Assembly (NCBI RefSeq): GCF_007097265.1
Contig: NZ_VJZP01000006.1
Location: 1 to 64,000 of the forward strand
Reading direction: 5' to 3'
DNA length: 64,000 nt
Origin: Flavobacterium gawalongense
GTDB lineage: Bacteria; Bacteroidota; Bacteroidia; Flavobacteriales; Flavobacteriaceae
Shown: positions 47,701-55,203 of the stretch, in pieces
Numbering within the stretch: position 1 is the first letter of the stretch
Layout: every line of letters starts with the position of its first letter
Notes under the pieces: model-generated
What the model saw: the letters and a program-made list of their open reading frames with translations, nothing else
Database searches by the model: none
What the model was told of the DNA's origin: nothing
Made by a program: the position numbers and the translations under genes

Positions 47701-47881
47701 GCTACCAGATTCAGTTATTGAAAAAACAGGAATAAGCAGATTGCGATTTTATTTCACTGGAGCCAATCTGTTATATTTTACTAAGTACAAAGGTTTTACT
47801 CCGGAATTGGCTGATGGGCTTGACTATAATTCTTTTCCTATCTCAGGCAGTATGCAATTTGGTATGAACCTTAATTTTTAA
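44783..47881 (+). CDS. susC: SusC-like TonB-dependent outer membrane transporter
   Basis: 1032 residues from the ATG at 44783; an in-frame TTG at 44735 is a weaker start. Signal segment about 1-40, then the carboxypeptidase-like beta-sandwich (about 50-130, GIPGVTVVVKGTNKSVVTDF). The TonB-dependent plug follows (VIGYGSQKKTDLTGAV, LYVVDGMMTND, IYGSRGANGVIVVTTKKG), then the 22-strand barrel to the final NLNF. It imports oligosaccharides with the SusD lipoprotein downstream (22 bp). The substrate is probably arabinose-containing, judging from the GH43/GH51 genes. Confidence 0.96.
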   Translation: MIKKMRKKYLIPNLLSKRWSLTVLSMALVSTNLLQAKENTIESSIEVRMVMEQEKIVTGKVISSEDNNGIPGVTVVVKGTNKSVVTDFEGNYKIEVSSDNDVLVFSSIDLTQQEIKVGGRSVIDITMTSSALSIEQLQQVIVIGYGSQKKTDLTGAVTTVKAKDINGIRGGNAAEALQGKSGLTVVSSGSPGTSPVVRIRGIGTNSDSSPLYVVDGMMTNDVTWLNPKDIESMSVLKDASATAIYGSRGANGVIVVTTKKGKLGKNIISYSGSVGSQFVLDNYKVANGSQYATLMNTVAFTAGQAQPYQNPSQYGKGTNWMDEISRTGLMSDHQISASGSTENVSYNISLGYFEQEGVWNNTDYNRWTLRINNDYKLSSKIKIGHNFNVSSANTGQALTYRTVRSVLSGSPLITPKNNLGAWNPMQNNDLINPAAELDLNKEANTNNLRFVGDLWGTWDIIDGLQFKTSFGEDWMLTRFDQFLPQYSINPSFQFNNPNSYTENYSTNNTWLWTNTLTYDKKFNESHRLNLLAGQSSEASQLRGLGATGKKYVVDNLDYVSIYSASINNRTVNAFLPAKSSRESFWFRTNYVLKDRYLFTATIRADGSSKFGPNNRWGYFPSAALGWRISEESFLKQLSWLDNLKIRGSWGMTGNDKIFNNVAYALVTQSDEFHAIFNNQVNPGAGIVNDYNPNVKWENNVQADLGMEMTALDNRLTFEFDYFNRKTEDLLMILPIQGGSVGIAPTYSNAGSVQNKGYEVMIGWQDNKNNFEYGVSFTGSSFKNEVVDWNGLTTTNTTFSTNLQTRIQEGQPFNYFYGYKTQGIYRTQADIDSWNAYAVSKGKTAYHTTAKLGDMIYVDTDGDGQITPVDQTNIGSPFPKFTGSIALNAEYENFDFNFDFTGSFGAKVMNNSYNDFTSPNNNMHTDWLDSWTPDNTGAAMPRLAAGSVNMNRTIDIMVFNGNYVKLRNATLGYTLPDSVIEKTGISRLRFYFTGANLLYFTKYKGFTPELADGLDYNSFPISGSMQFGMNLNF

Positions 47882-47903
47882 TTAATAATAAAACTCATTA
47901 AGT

Positions 47904-49391
47904 ATGAAAAAGCTAAAATATATATTAACCATTGCCGGATTAAGCCTTTTGGTTTCCTGTGATGATTTCCTTGATGTTACTCCTGAGGCACAGCTGACTA
48001 CTGATGTTTATTTTTCTGATGAAGAAAGTATAGATGACGCCCTAAACAGGGTATATTCTTCAGTCAACTGGCGTTTCTTCAGATTGGGAACCATGTATTT
48101 CACATCACATGAATTTTCTTCGGATGATGTGATAATGAATACTGCTGATGTCAATTTTACCTCAGCCTATACCTTCACCAATAACCCTTCCAATATATAT
48201 ATGGAGCGTCTTTGGGAAAGATGGTATCTGTATCTTAATGACTGTAACCAGGTTTTAAAGCTGGCAAGTAAGTATAATGACAGCAAAGCTTTACAATACA
48301 ATGCGCAGGCGCGTTACTTTAGAGCCTATTGGCATTTTGATCTGGTAAATGTTTTTGGAGATGTAGTGATACGTGATCATGTACCAACGGCGGACGAATT
48401 TAATATTCCTAAAAGCCCACAGGAAGATGTTTACAAGCTTATCATCAGTGATCTTGAATACGCAGCAGAGAATCTGCCTACCAGACAAGTATGGGGAACC
48501 AGCAACCTAGGGCGTGTGACCAAAGGTACAGCATTGGGATTATTGGCTAAAGTTTATCTTTACAGACAGGATTACACTAATGCTTATAAGTATGCAAAAC
48601 AGTTAGTACAAAGTGGCGAATACAGTCTTGATCCTAACTACAGAAATCTATTCTCTATAGACGGCAAATACTCCGTTGAAAGTATGATGCCGGGGCATTA
48701 CATCTATCAGAATATTGCAGGCCGTTTAAGAAATCCTTATGTAGAATTTCAGGGGATTCCGGGATCGGGCCTTGGAAGTGCATTTTTTGCTCCATCTGAT
48801 GATTTAGTGAACAGTTTTGAAGTTAATGATCCACGTAAAGCCGCTTCTATTTTTAACAAAGGGGAAACTATCGAAGGCTACACCGGGGCAATAAACTGGA
48901 AAGCAGGGTTTCAATACGCGAATAAAAAAGTTATTTGGCCAGCGACACAATGGCCTGATGCAGATTTTTTTAAGCAGCAGCTTAACCTTCCATTTTTGCG
49001 TTATGCCGATTTATTACTTATTTATGCAGAAGCAGCCAATGAATTAGGTAATAGTGGAGATGCACTTGATGCACTGGAGCAGGTGCGTTTTAGAGCTCGT
49101 GGTAATAAAACGTTCTTGCAGGCTGGTGTACTGCCACAAATTACGGAAACTAATAAGGTTCAATTGCGTCAGCTTATTTGGAAAGAACGAAGAGTAGAAC
49201 TTGCTATTGAAGGTAATCGCTGGTTTGATTTAGTTCGCTATGAAAAAGTTGTTCCTGGTTATACAACCAATATTATGAATAATCTGGGCAGATCCAATTT
49301 TAATTATAATAAGAACAGTAAATTTCCAATTCCGTCTACATTTGTTACAAACTCAAATGGTGTTTTGATACAAAACCCTAATTGGCAATAG
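47904..49391 (+). CDS. susD: SusD-like glycan-binding lipoprotein
   Basis: 495 residues. The lipoprotein signal ends in LLVSC with acylated C19, followed by DD. The RagB/SusD helical TPR region (about 20-350) has the YNAQARYFRAYWHFDLVNVFG motif. The C-terminal SusD segment has FLRYADLLLIYAEAANEL and ERRVELAIEGNRWFDLVRY. It binds glycan on the cell surface and caps SusC. Confidence 0.96.
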   Translation: MKKLKYILTIAGLSLLVSCDDFLDVTPEAQLTTDVYFSDEESIDDALNRVYSSVNWRFFRLGTMYFTSHEFSSDDVIMNTADVNFTSAYTFTNNPSNIYMERLWERWYLYLNDCNQVLKLASKYNDSKALQYNAQARYFRAYWHFDLVNVFGDVVIRDHVPTADEFNIPKSPQEDVYKLIISDLEYAAENLPTRQVWGTSNLGRVTKGTALGLLAKVYLYRQDYTNAYKYAKQLVQSGEYSLDPNYRNLFSIDGKYSVESMMPGHYIYQNIAGRLRNPYVEFQGIPGSGLGSAFFAPSDDLVNSFEVNDPRKAASIFNKGETIEGYTGAINWKAGFQYANKKVIWPATQWPDADFFKQQLNLPFLRYADLLLIYAEAANELGNSGDALDALEQVRFRARGNKTFLQAGVLPQITETNKVQLRQLIWKERRVELAIEGNRWFDLVRYEKVVPGYTTNIMNNLGRSNFNYNKNSKFPIPSTFVTNSNGVLIQNPNWQ

Positions 49392-49450
49392 TTTTTAAAA
49401 ATTGTCACTATCAGTCAATTTATATTACTTTTCAGTGTCAGTTATAGGTT

Positions 49451-49773
49451 TAATTTTCGTCAGTCCGAAGTTTATTCTTTAAAAAGAATCAAACTTCGGA
49501 CTGACTTTTTAATGATTATCCTCAACAGCTTATTTCTGTATTTTTTTGAATATAAATCCATTTGGACTTCTATTTTACGTCATCAAAATATGCTTTTAGA
49601 TGAAACTGAATTTATACACCCCCTTTTTTAGGTTAATTTAAAGAACTGTCCTATATCTTTTATTTGGCAATATTTTTTCTTTAAAAATGCATTATATTAA
49701 AAAAATCCTACTTTTTTGTGACTTACCATTAAAAATGGATGATAATTTATGCATAATGAATTATAATTTATCG
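49451..49773 (+). repeat. Long direct repeat, copy B
   Basis: About 323 bp matching 43907-44232 in the same direction. With copy A it brackets the SusC/SusD pair. Confidence 0.9.
49461..49509 (+). terminator. Long terminator hairpin (repeat copy B)
   Basis: Arms 49461-49480 and 49483-49503, the same stem as copy A, followed by ACTTTTT; it ends the SusCD transcript. Confidence 0.8.
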
Positions 49774-49775
49774 TC
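49723..49775 (+). promoter_or_regulatory. Conserved core of the leader, copy B
   Basis: Same 53-bp block as 44181-44233, about 525-575 bp upstream of the gntR start. Differences from copy A are few and mostly transitions. Confidence 0.5.
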
Positions 49776-50114
49776 CTAAGCAATCATTCTAAGTAAATTT
49801 GGTAAACTCTTAATAAGGTAAACTTAACGATATAGTAAAGTAAATTTAACGGAATCGTAAGTGTGAAATAAAAGGGTTTGTGATATTAAAGTTCATAATG
49901 AAACATTGAAACCGATAATTACATTTTTTAATGTGCATCATAATTAAGTAAAAGCTATTACTGAGTGCATTTTGTAAAACTAAAATTAAGAGGTGAAATA
50001 AAAATAATAATAATAGATGCAATTGCAATTGTATCAATCTGTTTTAAGAAACGGAATTGATAAGATGGTTGGAATCTGAAGAAACAAATTTTGGTTGGTT
50101 TGTGTTTTTACATC

Positions 50115-50145
50115 GCAGTTGCCGGTATTAGCTATCGGCAGCTGT
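50115..50145 (+). ncRNA. Conserved leader hairpin, copy B
   Basis: Arms GCAGTTGCCGGT/ATCGGCAGCTGT form 12 pairs with three G-U around a 7-nt loop. Compared with copy A, the base changes keep pairing. Confidence 0.5.
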
Positions 50146-50298
50146 AAAACCAAATGAAAAGCCAACCTTTAAAGGGTGGTGTCGCGAGCGTTCTTTTCAA
50201 GGAATGTTACCTAGCGATAAAAAAACTGAGATGCGGGTTGTATACCTAAGAGGAAAGAAAAGAATGTAGTTTTAGAAAATCTTAATAACAGTATTCAA

Positions 50299-51435
50299 AT
50301 GGAAAATTTTAAAGATATAATATCAATTAATGATTACTCTAGAGTTCGTAAGCATAAGCAGATTGTTAATTCTGTTATGAGTGCCACTACAATAGGGTCT
50401 TTGAAGTTAAATGATAAATTACCATCGGTTAATAAGCTGGCGGTTGAATATGACATTTCAAGGGATACGGTTGTTAAGGCATATGCTTTTCTAAAAGAGC
50501 ATAATATCATAGATTCCGTTCCGGGAAAAGGATATTATGTAAAGTCGGTGAAAAATGATTTAAAAGCTAAGGTTTTTTTATTAATCCATAAATTAAGTCC
50601 TTCTCAAAAAAGAAATTATGATGCTTTTTCCAGTATTCTTACTGAATTTGCTACAATAGATTTATACATATATCAAAATGATTTTGCTCAATTCAAAAAG
50701 CATATACTAAACAGCAAATCTAAAGATTATACACATTATGTTATGAATACTCATTTTGTTGATGAGGATCACGATGTTGTTGAGGATTACGATGTTGTTG
50801 AGGATTACGATGTTGTTGAGGATTACGATGTTGTTGAGGATCACGATGTTGTTGAGGATCACGATGTTGATGACGATCACGATGTTGTTGCGTTTCTTAA
50901 AAAAGAAATCCAATTAGAAAAGTTGATACTACTTGATAAAAAAATGGATCAACTGGGTACTATTGCCGGGGTATATCAAGATTTTGAAAAAGATATTTTT
51001 TTAGCTCTGGTGGAGCTGAACCCTTTGTCAAAAAAGTATAATACTATTAAACTAGTTTTTCCAAAAAATAGTTGCTTGCCAAATGAAATAAAAACTGGGT
51101 TTTTAAATTTTTGTACTAAATACGGTTATGAATCCAGTATTATTGAGGACACAGATAATGAGAAAATGAAAAAGCATACCGTTTATATAAATTTGGAAGA
51201 AGAGGATTTAGTGAGTCTGATTAAACAAATTAAAAGTAATGATTTTGTTATTGGTAAAGATATAGGAATCATTTCCTATAATGATACTCCTTTAAAGGAA
51301 GTATTGGTTGATGGAATAACCGTAATTTCAACAGACTTCGATAAATTAGGAGAGCATGCTGCAAATATGGTTTTAAAAAATGAAAGGGAACAAATCAGTA
51401 ATCCGTTTAATGTTATTGTAAGAAAATCGTTGTAA
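50299..51435 (+). CDS. GntR-family regulator with a periplasmic-binding-like sensor and a minisatellite insert
   Basis: 378 residues. The GntR winged helix (about 10-78) has LPSVNKLAVEYDISRDTVVK. The C-terminal sensor (about 90-370) is a LacI/PBP-like fold ending ISTDFDKLGEHAANMVL. Residues 156-197 are seven six-residue units of the form E/D-D-H/Y-D-V-V/D, inserted where a surface loop is expected before LEKLILLDKK. The repeat unit is 18 bp, so copy number can change without frameshift. It sits between SusCD and the GH43/GH51 genes and likely controls them in response to a pentose or uronate signal. Confidence 0.9.
   Translation: MENFKDIISINDYSRVRKHKQIVNSVMSATTIGSLKLNDKLPSVNKLAVEYDISRDTVVKAYAFLKEHNIIDSVPGKGYYVKSVKNDLKAKVFLLIHKLSPSQKRNYDAFSSILTEFATIDLYIYQNDFAQFKKHILNSKSKDYTHYVMNTHFVDEDHDVVEDYDVVEDYDVVEDYDVVEDHDVVEDHDVDDDHDVVAFLKKEIQLEKLILLDKKMDQLGTIAGVYQDFEKDIFLALVELNPLSKKYNTIKLVFPKNSCLPNEIKTGFLNFCTKYGYESSIIEDTDNEKMKKHTVYINLEEEDLVSLIKQIKSNDFVIGKDIGIISYNDTPLKEVLVDGITVISTDFDKLGEHAANMVLKNEREQISNPFNVIVRKSL
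50764..50889 (+). repeat. 18-bp minisatellite, seven units, in-frame inside gntR
   Basis: Unit GAGGATYACGATGTTGTT. Units 1 and 5 encode EDHDVV, 2-4 EDYDVV, 6 EDHDVD and 7 DDHDVV. Units 2-4 are identical, indicating recent expansion. Confidence 0.95.
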
Positions 51436-51738
51436 TCTTTTTTATTTTTTGATAAAATATGAAGGACAGTATCAATTGGAGTTGTTGGTTGAACTTAACT
51501 GAAGCAAAATAACAGTATTAACATTGACTCTCAATATGTCAATAAATTTATATTCGATAATTTTATATAATTAAAAGTCAAAATCATTTAATGGGTTTTC
51601 ATATAATTAACAATAAACTAAATCAATTTACCATAATTTAAACGACTATACATCTCTTTTAAAAATTATATTTTATCTGCTATGGTTGCAATAGATAGAA
51701 TATAATTTTAATTCTATTACCTAAACAATTACTAAAAA
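51436..51738. other. Intergenic region before the GH43 gene
   Basis: 303 bp, very AT-rich. No leader core, hairpin or clear promoter box is visible. Confidence 0.5.
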
Positions 51739-54198
51739 ATGATTAAAATTAAAACACTTTTTCTTCTTTTATTATCCATTATCTTTTGTTGTGCTTCAAC
51801 AGTAATAGCCCAGGAATATCCAAAAGCTATTTTGTCAGGAGATTATCCTGATCCTACCATTCTACGTGATGGAAAGGATTATTACATGACACACTCTCCA
51901 TTTTATTATAAGCCAGGCTTTTTGATTTGGCATTCTCAGGATTTGGTAAACTGGGAACCCATTACTCGTGTAATACCCGAGTATGAAGGTTCAGCTATGG
52001 CACCTGATCTTGTAAAACACAACGGTAAGTTTTATCTTTATTATCCTGCGGCGGGAACAAACTGGGTTGTTTGGGCCAATAATATCAAAGGACCATGGAG
52101 TAAACCTATTGATTTGAAAGTTCCGGGTATTGATCCAGGGCATGTGGTAGGGAAAGATGGTCAACGTTTTTTATATGTTAATGAGGGATATGTAATTCGT
52201 CTTTCTGATGATGGTTTAAGTACCATTGGCGAACGCAAATCAGTTTATGAGGGATGGGTATATCCTAAAGGTTGGAAAACAGAATGCATGTGTTTAGAAT
52301 CTCCTAAGTTGACTTATAAAGATGGGTATTATTATATGACTTCGGCCGAAGGAGGAACAGCCGGTCCGGCAACAAGTCACATGGTTGTTGTGGCACGTTC
52401 TAAGAATCCTACAGGTCCTTGGGAAAATTCTCCGTATAATCCAATTGTGCATACTTATAGTGAAAGAGACAATTGGTGGTCAAAAGGCCATGGTACATTA
52501 GTAGATGATGTAAACGGAAATTGGTGGATTGTGTATCATGCTTATGCAAATGGTTATCATACTTTAGGGCGTCAAACACTAATTGAGCCTATTGAGTGGA
52601 CTTTAGATGGTTGGTATCGCAGCACGAAAAAGGCAAATCCGATTGCATCAAATAAAACAATAAAACAAGGACTTGATCTATCTGATGATTTCAAAGGTTC
52701 TGAACTGGGTTTACAATGGACATTTTGGAAAGAATATGCGCCTGAAGCTCTTATGTTAAAAAATAAATCACTTACGGTAAAAGCAAACGGAGATTCTCCA
52801 GCCGATGCACGAAAATTATTGATCACCCCAACTGATAAATCTTATGTAACTCAGGTTGAGGTTCAAGTTGCTAAAGACAATCAGGCAGGATTAATTCTGT
52901 TTTATAATGAAAAAGCTTTTTCGGGTATTGTTTCAGACGGCAAGAATTTCACCGTTTATAAAGATGCGGAACACAATACCAAAATACCAAATAAATTTGG
53001 AAAACACTTCTTCTTAAAAATATTGAATAAAGGAAACAACTGCACTTTTTCGGCGAGTAAAGACGGTCTTAAGTGGACAGTTGTGGCCAAGGATATTGAT
53101 GTTTCTAAAATGCATCATAATAATTACAAAGGATTTTATGCCTTGAGACCAGGTTTGATATCCTATGGAAAAGGGAAAAGCATTTTCAAAGATTTTCGCT
53201 ATGCAAATGCTACTCCTACAGAGAAAGACATGAGTGCTTATTTGATGGTTTTTCATAAAGATGAAACACATAGTTTGCACATGGCTTTGAGTACTGATGG
53301 ATATAGTTTTACCGCATTAAATGATGGTAAACCAATAATTGGAGGCGATACTATATCCAGTCAAAAAGGGATTCGTGATCCACATATTTATCGTGGTCCT
53401 GATGGAGCATTTTATTTGGCCATGACAGACCTTCACGTATTTGCAAAAAGAGATGGTTTCCGCGATACCGAGTGGGAGCGTGATAAAGCAAAATACGGTT
53501 GGGGAAATAATAAAGGTTTGGTATTGATGAAATCTTGGGATTTGGTTAACTGGAAGCGCAAGAATATTTACCTTAATGAATTTTCAGCGGCATTTAGCGA
53601 AATTGGTTGTGCTTGGGCGCCAGAGGTAATCTATGATGAAGAAAAAGGGAAATTAATGATCTATTTTACGATGCGTTTTCAAAACGAAGCAAACAAATTG
53701 TATTATGCGTATGTTAACGATGATTTTGATAAACTAGAATCAATGCCACAATTGTTGTTTGAATATCCTGATTATAAAGTTTCGGCCATTGATGCAGATA
53801 TTACAAAAGTGAAGGATAAATACAGAATGTTTTATGTGTCACATGATGGAAGTGCCGGAATTAAGCAGGCTGTTTCGGATCAAATAAACGGAGGATATGA
53901 ATACGATCCACGTTGGTATGATCCGGAACCTAAACAATGTGAAGCTCCAACTGTATGGAAACGAATTGGTGAAGATAAATGGGTGTTGATGTACGATATT
54001 TACGGTATTGATCCTCATAACTTTGGTTTCAGTGAAACTTCTGATTTTGTGAATTTCAAAGACCTTGGTCATTTCAACGAAGGGGTGATGAAAACCACAA
54101 ACTTTACTTCTCCAAAGCATGCGGCAGTAATTCATTTGACTAAGGAAGAAGCAGAAAAGCTTGCTGAAAAATGGAAACTTCAGTTGGAATTCAAATAA
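51739..54198 (+). CDS. Secreted bimodular GH43 enzyme
   Basis: 819 residues with a signal peptide (about 1-25, VIAQ). Module 1 is a GH43 propeller (about 28-315): general base D38 in DYPDPT, MAPDL near 90, general acid E187 in CLESPKL. A beta-sandwich follows (about 320-480, ITPTDKSYVTQVEVQVA). Module 2 is a second GH43-like propeller (about 490-815) with GIRDPHIY, WAPEVIYDE and CEAPTVW, so it also appears catalytically complete. It probably removes arabinofuranosyl or xylosyl side chains. It starts the GH block. Confidence 0.9.
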   Translation: MIKIKTLFLLLLSIIFCCASTVIAQEYPKAILSGDYPDPTILRDGKDYYMTHSPFYYKPGFLIWHSQDLVNWEPITRVIPEYEGSAMAPDLVKHNGKFYLYYPAAGTNWVVWANNIKGPWSKPIDLKVPGIDPGHVVGKDGQRFLYVNEGYVIRLSDDGLSTIGERKSVYEGWVYPKGWKTECMCLESPKLTYKDGYYYMTSAEGGTAGPATSHMVVVARSKNPTGPWENSPYNPIVHTYSERDNWWSKGHGTLVDDVNGNWWIVYHAYANGYHTLGRQTLIEPIEWTLDGWYRSTKKANPIASNKTIKQGLDLSDDFKGSELGLQWTFWKEYAPEALMLKNKSLTVKANGDSPADARKLLITPTDKSYVTQVEVQVAKDNQAGLILFYNEKAFSGIVSDGKNFTVYKDAEHNTKIPNKFGKHFFLKILNKGNNCTFSASKDGLKWTVVAKDIDVSKMHHNNYKGFYALRPGLISYGKGKSIFKDFRYANATPTEKDMSAYLMVFHKDETHSLHMALSTDGYSFTALNDGKPIIGGDTISSQKGIRDPHIYRGPDGAFYLAMTDLHVFAKRDGFRDTEWERDKAKYGWGNNKGLVLMKSWDLVNWKRKNIYLNEFSAAFSEIGCAWAPEVIYDEEKGKLMIYFTMRFQNEANKLYYAYVNDDFDKLESMPQLLFEYPDYKVSAIDADITKVKDKYRMFYVSHDGSAGIKQAVSDQINGGYEYDPRWYDPEPKQCEAPTVWKRIGEDKWVLMYDIYGIDPHNFGFSETSDFVNFKDLGHFNEGVMKTTNFTSPKHAAVIHLTKEEAEKLAEKWKLQLEFK

Positions 54199-54239
54199 AC
54201 AGAGGGTTCAATCCAAATTGTATAATGAATGTAAGAATC

Positions 54240-55202
54240 ATGAAAAAAATTAATCTTCAGCTAGTACTACTACTGCTTTGCGCATTTAGTATTTACGCTC
54301 AAAATCCAATATTGCCGGGTCTGTACGCAGACCCGCATGTATTATATGCAGAAAAGACCGGTAAATATTATATCTACCCAACATCTGATGGATTTAAAAA
54401 TTGGTCTGGAACCTATTTTAAAGTTTTCTCTTCCGATAATTTAAAAAAATGGAAAGATGAAGGTGTTATATTAGATTTGAAAAAGGATGTTTCATGGGCA
54501 AATGCCAATGCCTGGGCACCAAGTATTGTAGAGAAAAAAGACAAAAACGGTCAATACAAATATTACTATTATTTCACTGCGAATAAAAAAATTGGTGTGG
54601 CTGTAGCGGATCATCCTACAGGACCTTTTATAGATTCGGGAAAGCCGCTGATTGATAAATTTCCTGATGGAATGAATCGCGGACAAAATATTGATCCGGA
54701 TGTTTTTACTGATCCCAAAACTGGGAAATCCTATTTGTATTGGGGGAATTATTTTATGGCGGGTTGTGAGCTAAATGATGACATGATTTCTGTGAAACCC
54801 AATAGCACTCGTATTATAATAAAAGACGATACTTATTACAGTGAAGCTCCATTTGTTTTTTATCGCGATGGCTTTTATTATTTCTCCTGGTCAAAAAATG
54901 ACACAAGAAGTGAAGATTATGAAGTTCGGTATGTAAAGGCAGCATCGCCACTAGGACCTATAGATCCTTCTCAAAGTATAGTTATCATACAAAAAGAACC
55001 TAAGAAAGGCATATTTGCAACAGGTCATCACTCTGTTTTGCAGATACCGGGAAAAGACAAATGGTATATTGTATACCATCGTTTTCAACGACCTGATGCG
55101 ATTAAAATGGGTAAAGATGCAGGTTTCAATCGCGAAGTATGCATCGATAAATTAAAATTTAATAAAGACGGAACAATTAAAAAGGTTAAACCAACGATTT
55201 AA
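54240..55202 (+). CDS. Secreted GH43 arabinosidase-like enzyme
   Basis: 320 residues from the ATG at 54240, which gives a clean signal peptide MKKINLQLVLLLLCAFSIYA. The frame is open from 54171, but that start overlaps the preceding gene and lacks a signal. GH43 propeller: base D31 in LYADPHV, WAPSIVEK near 97, acid E202 in YSEAPFV. The HHSVLQIPGKDKWYIVYHRF end is typical of alpha-L-arabinofuranosidase/beta-xylosidase members. The next gene starts 1 bp after the stop. Confidence 0.9.
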   Translation: MKKINLQLVLLLLCAFSIYAQNPILPGLYADPHVLYAEKTGKYYIYPTSDGFKNWSGTYFKVFSSDNLKKWKDEGVILDLKKDVSWANANAWAPSIVEKKDKNGQYKYYYYFTANKKIGVAVADHPTGPFIDSGKPLIDKFPDGMNRGQNIDPDVFTDPKTGKSYLYWGNYFMAGCELNDDMISVKPNSTRIIIKDDTYYSEAPFVFYRDGFYYFSWSKNDTRSEDYEVRYVKAASPLGPIDPSQSIVIIQKEPKKGIFATGHHSVLQIPGKDKWYIVYHRFQRPDAIKMGKDAGFNREVCIDKLKFNKDGTIKKVKPTI

Positions 55203-55203
55203 A

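Larger units (their letters stand above)
49392..50298. promoter_or_regulatory. Leader copy B, between SusD and the GntR regulator
   Basis: 907 bp without a gene. It carries a terminator (49461-49509), the second copy of the long repeat (49451-49773), the conserved core (49723-49775) and the hairpin (50115-50145) before gntR. The part between about 49776 and 50070 is not shared with copy A. Confidence 0.6.

Noticed and set aside
50764..50889. Could the tandem repeats be a CRISPR array?
   Set aside because: Units are contiguous 18-mers without spacers and keep the reading frame of gntR.
50707..50913. A minus-strand open frame of repeated asparagine/isoleucine units
   Set aside because: It is just the antisense reading of the gntR minisatellite.
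54171..54239. Upstream start of the GH43 gene overlapping its neighbour
   Set aside because: The ATG at 54240 gives a clean signal peptide at once; the earlier start would bury it.
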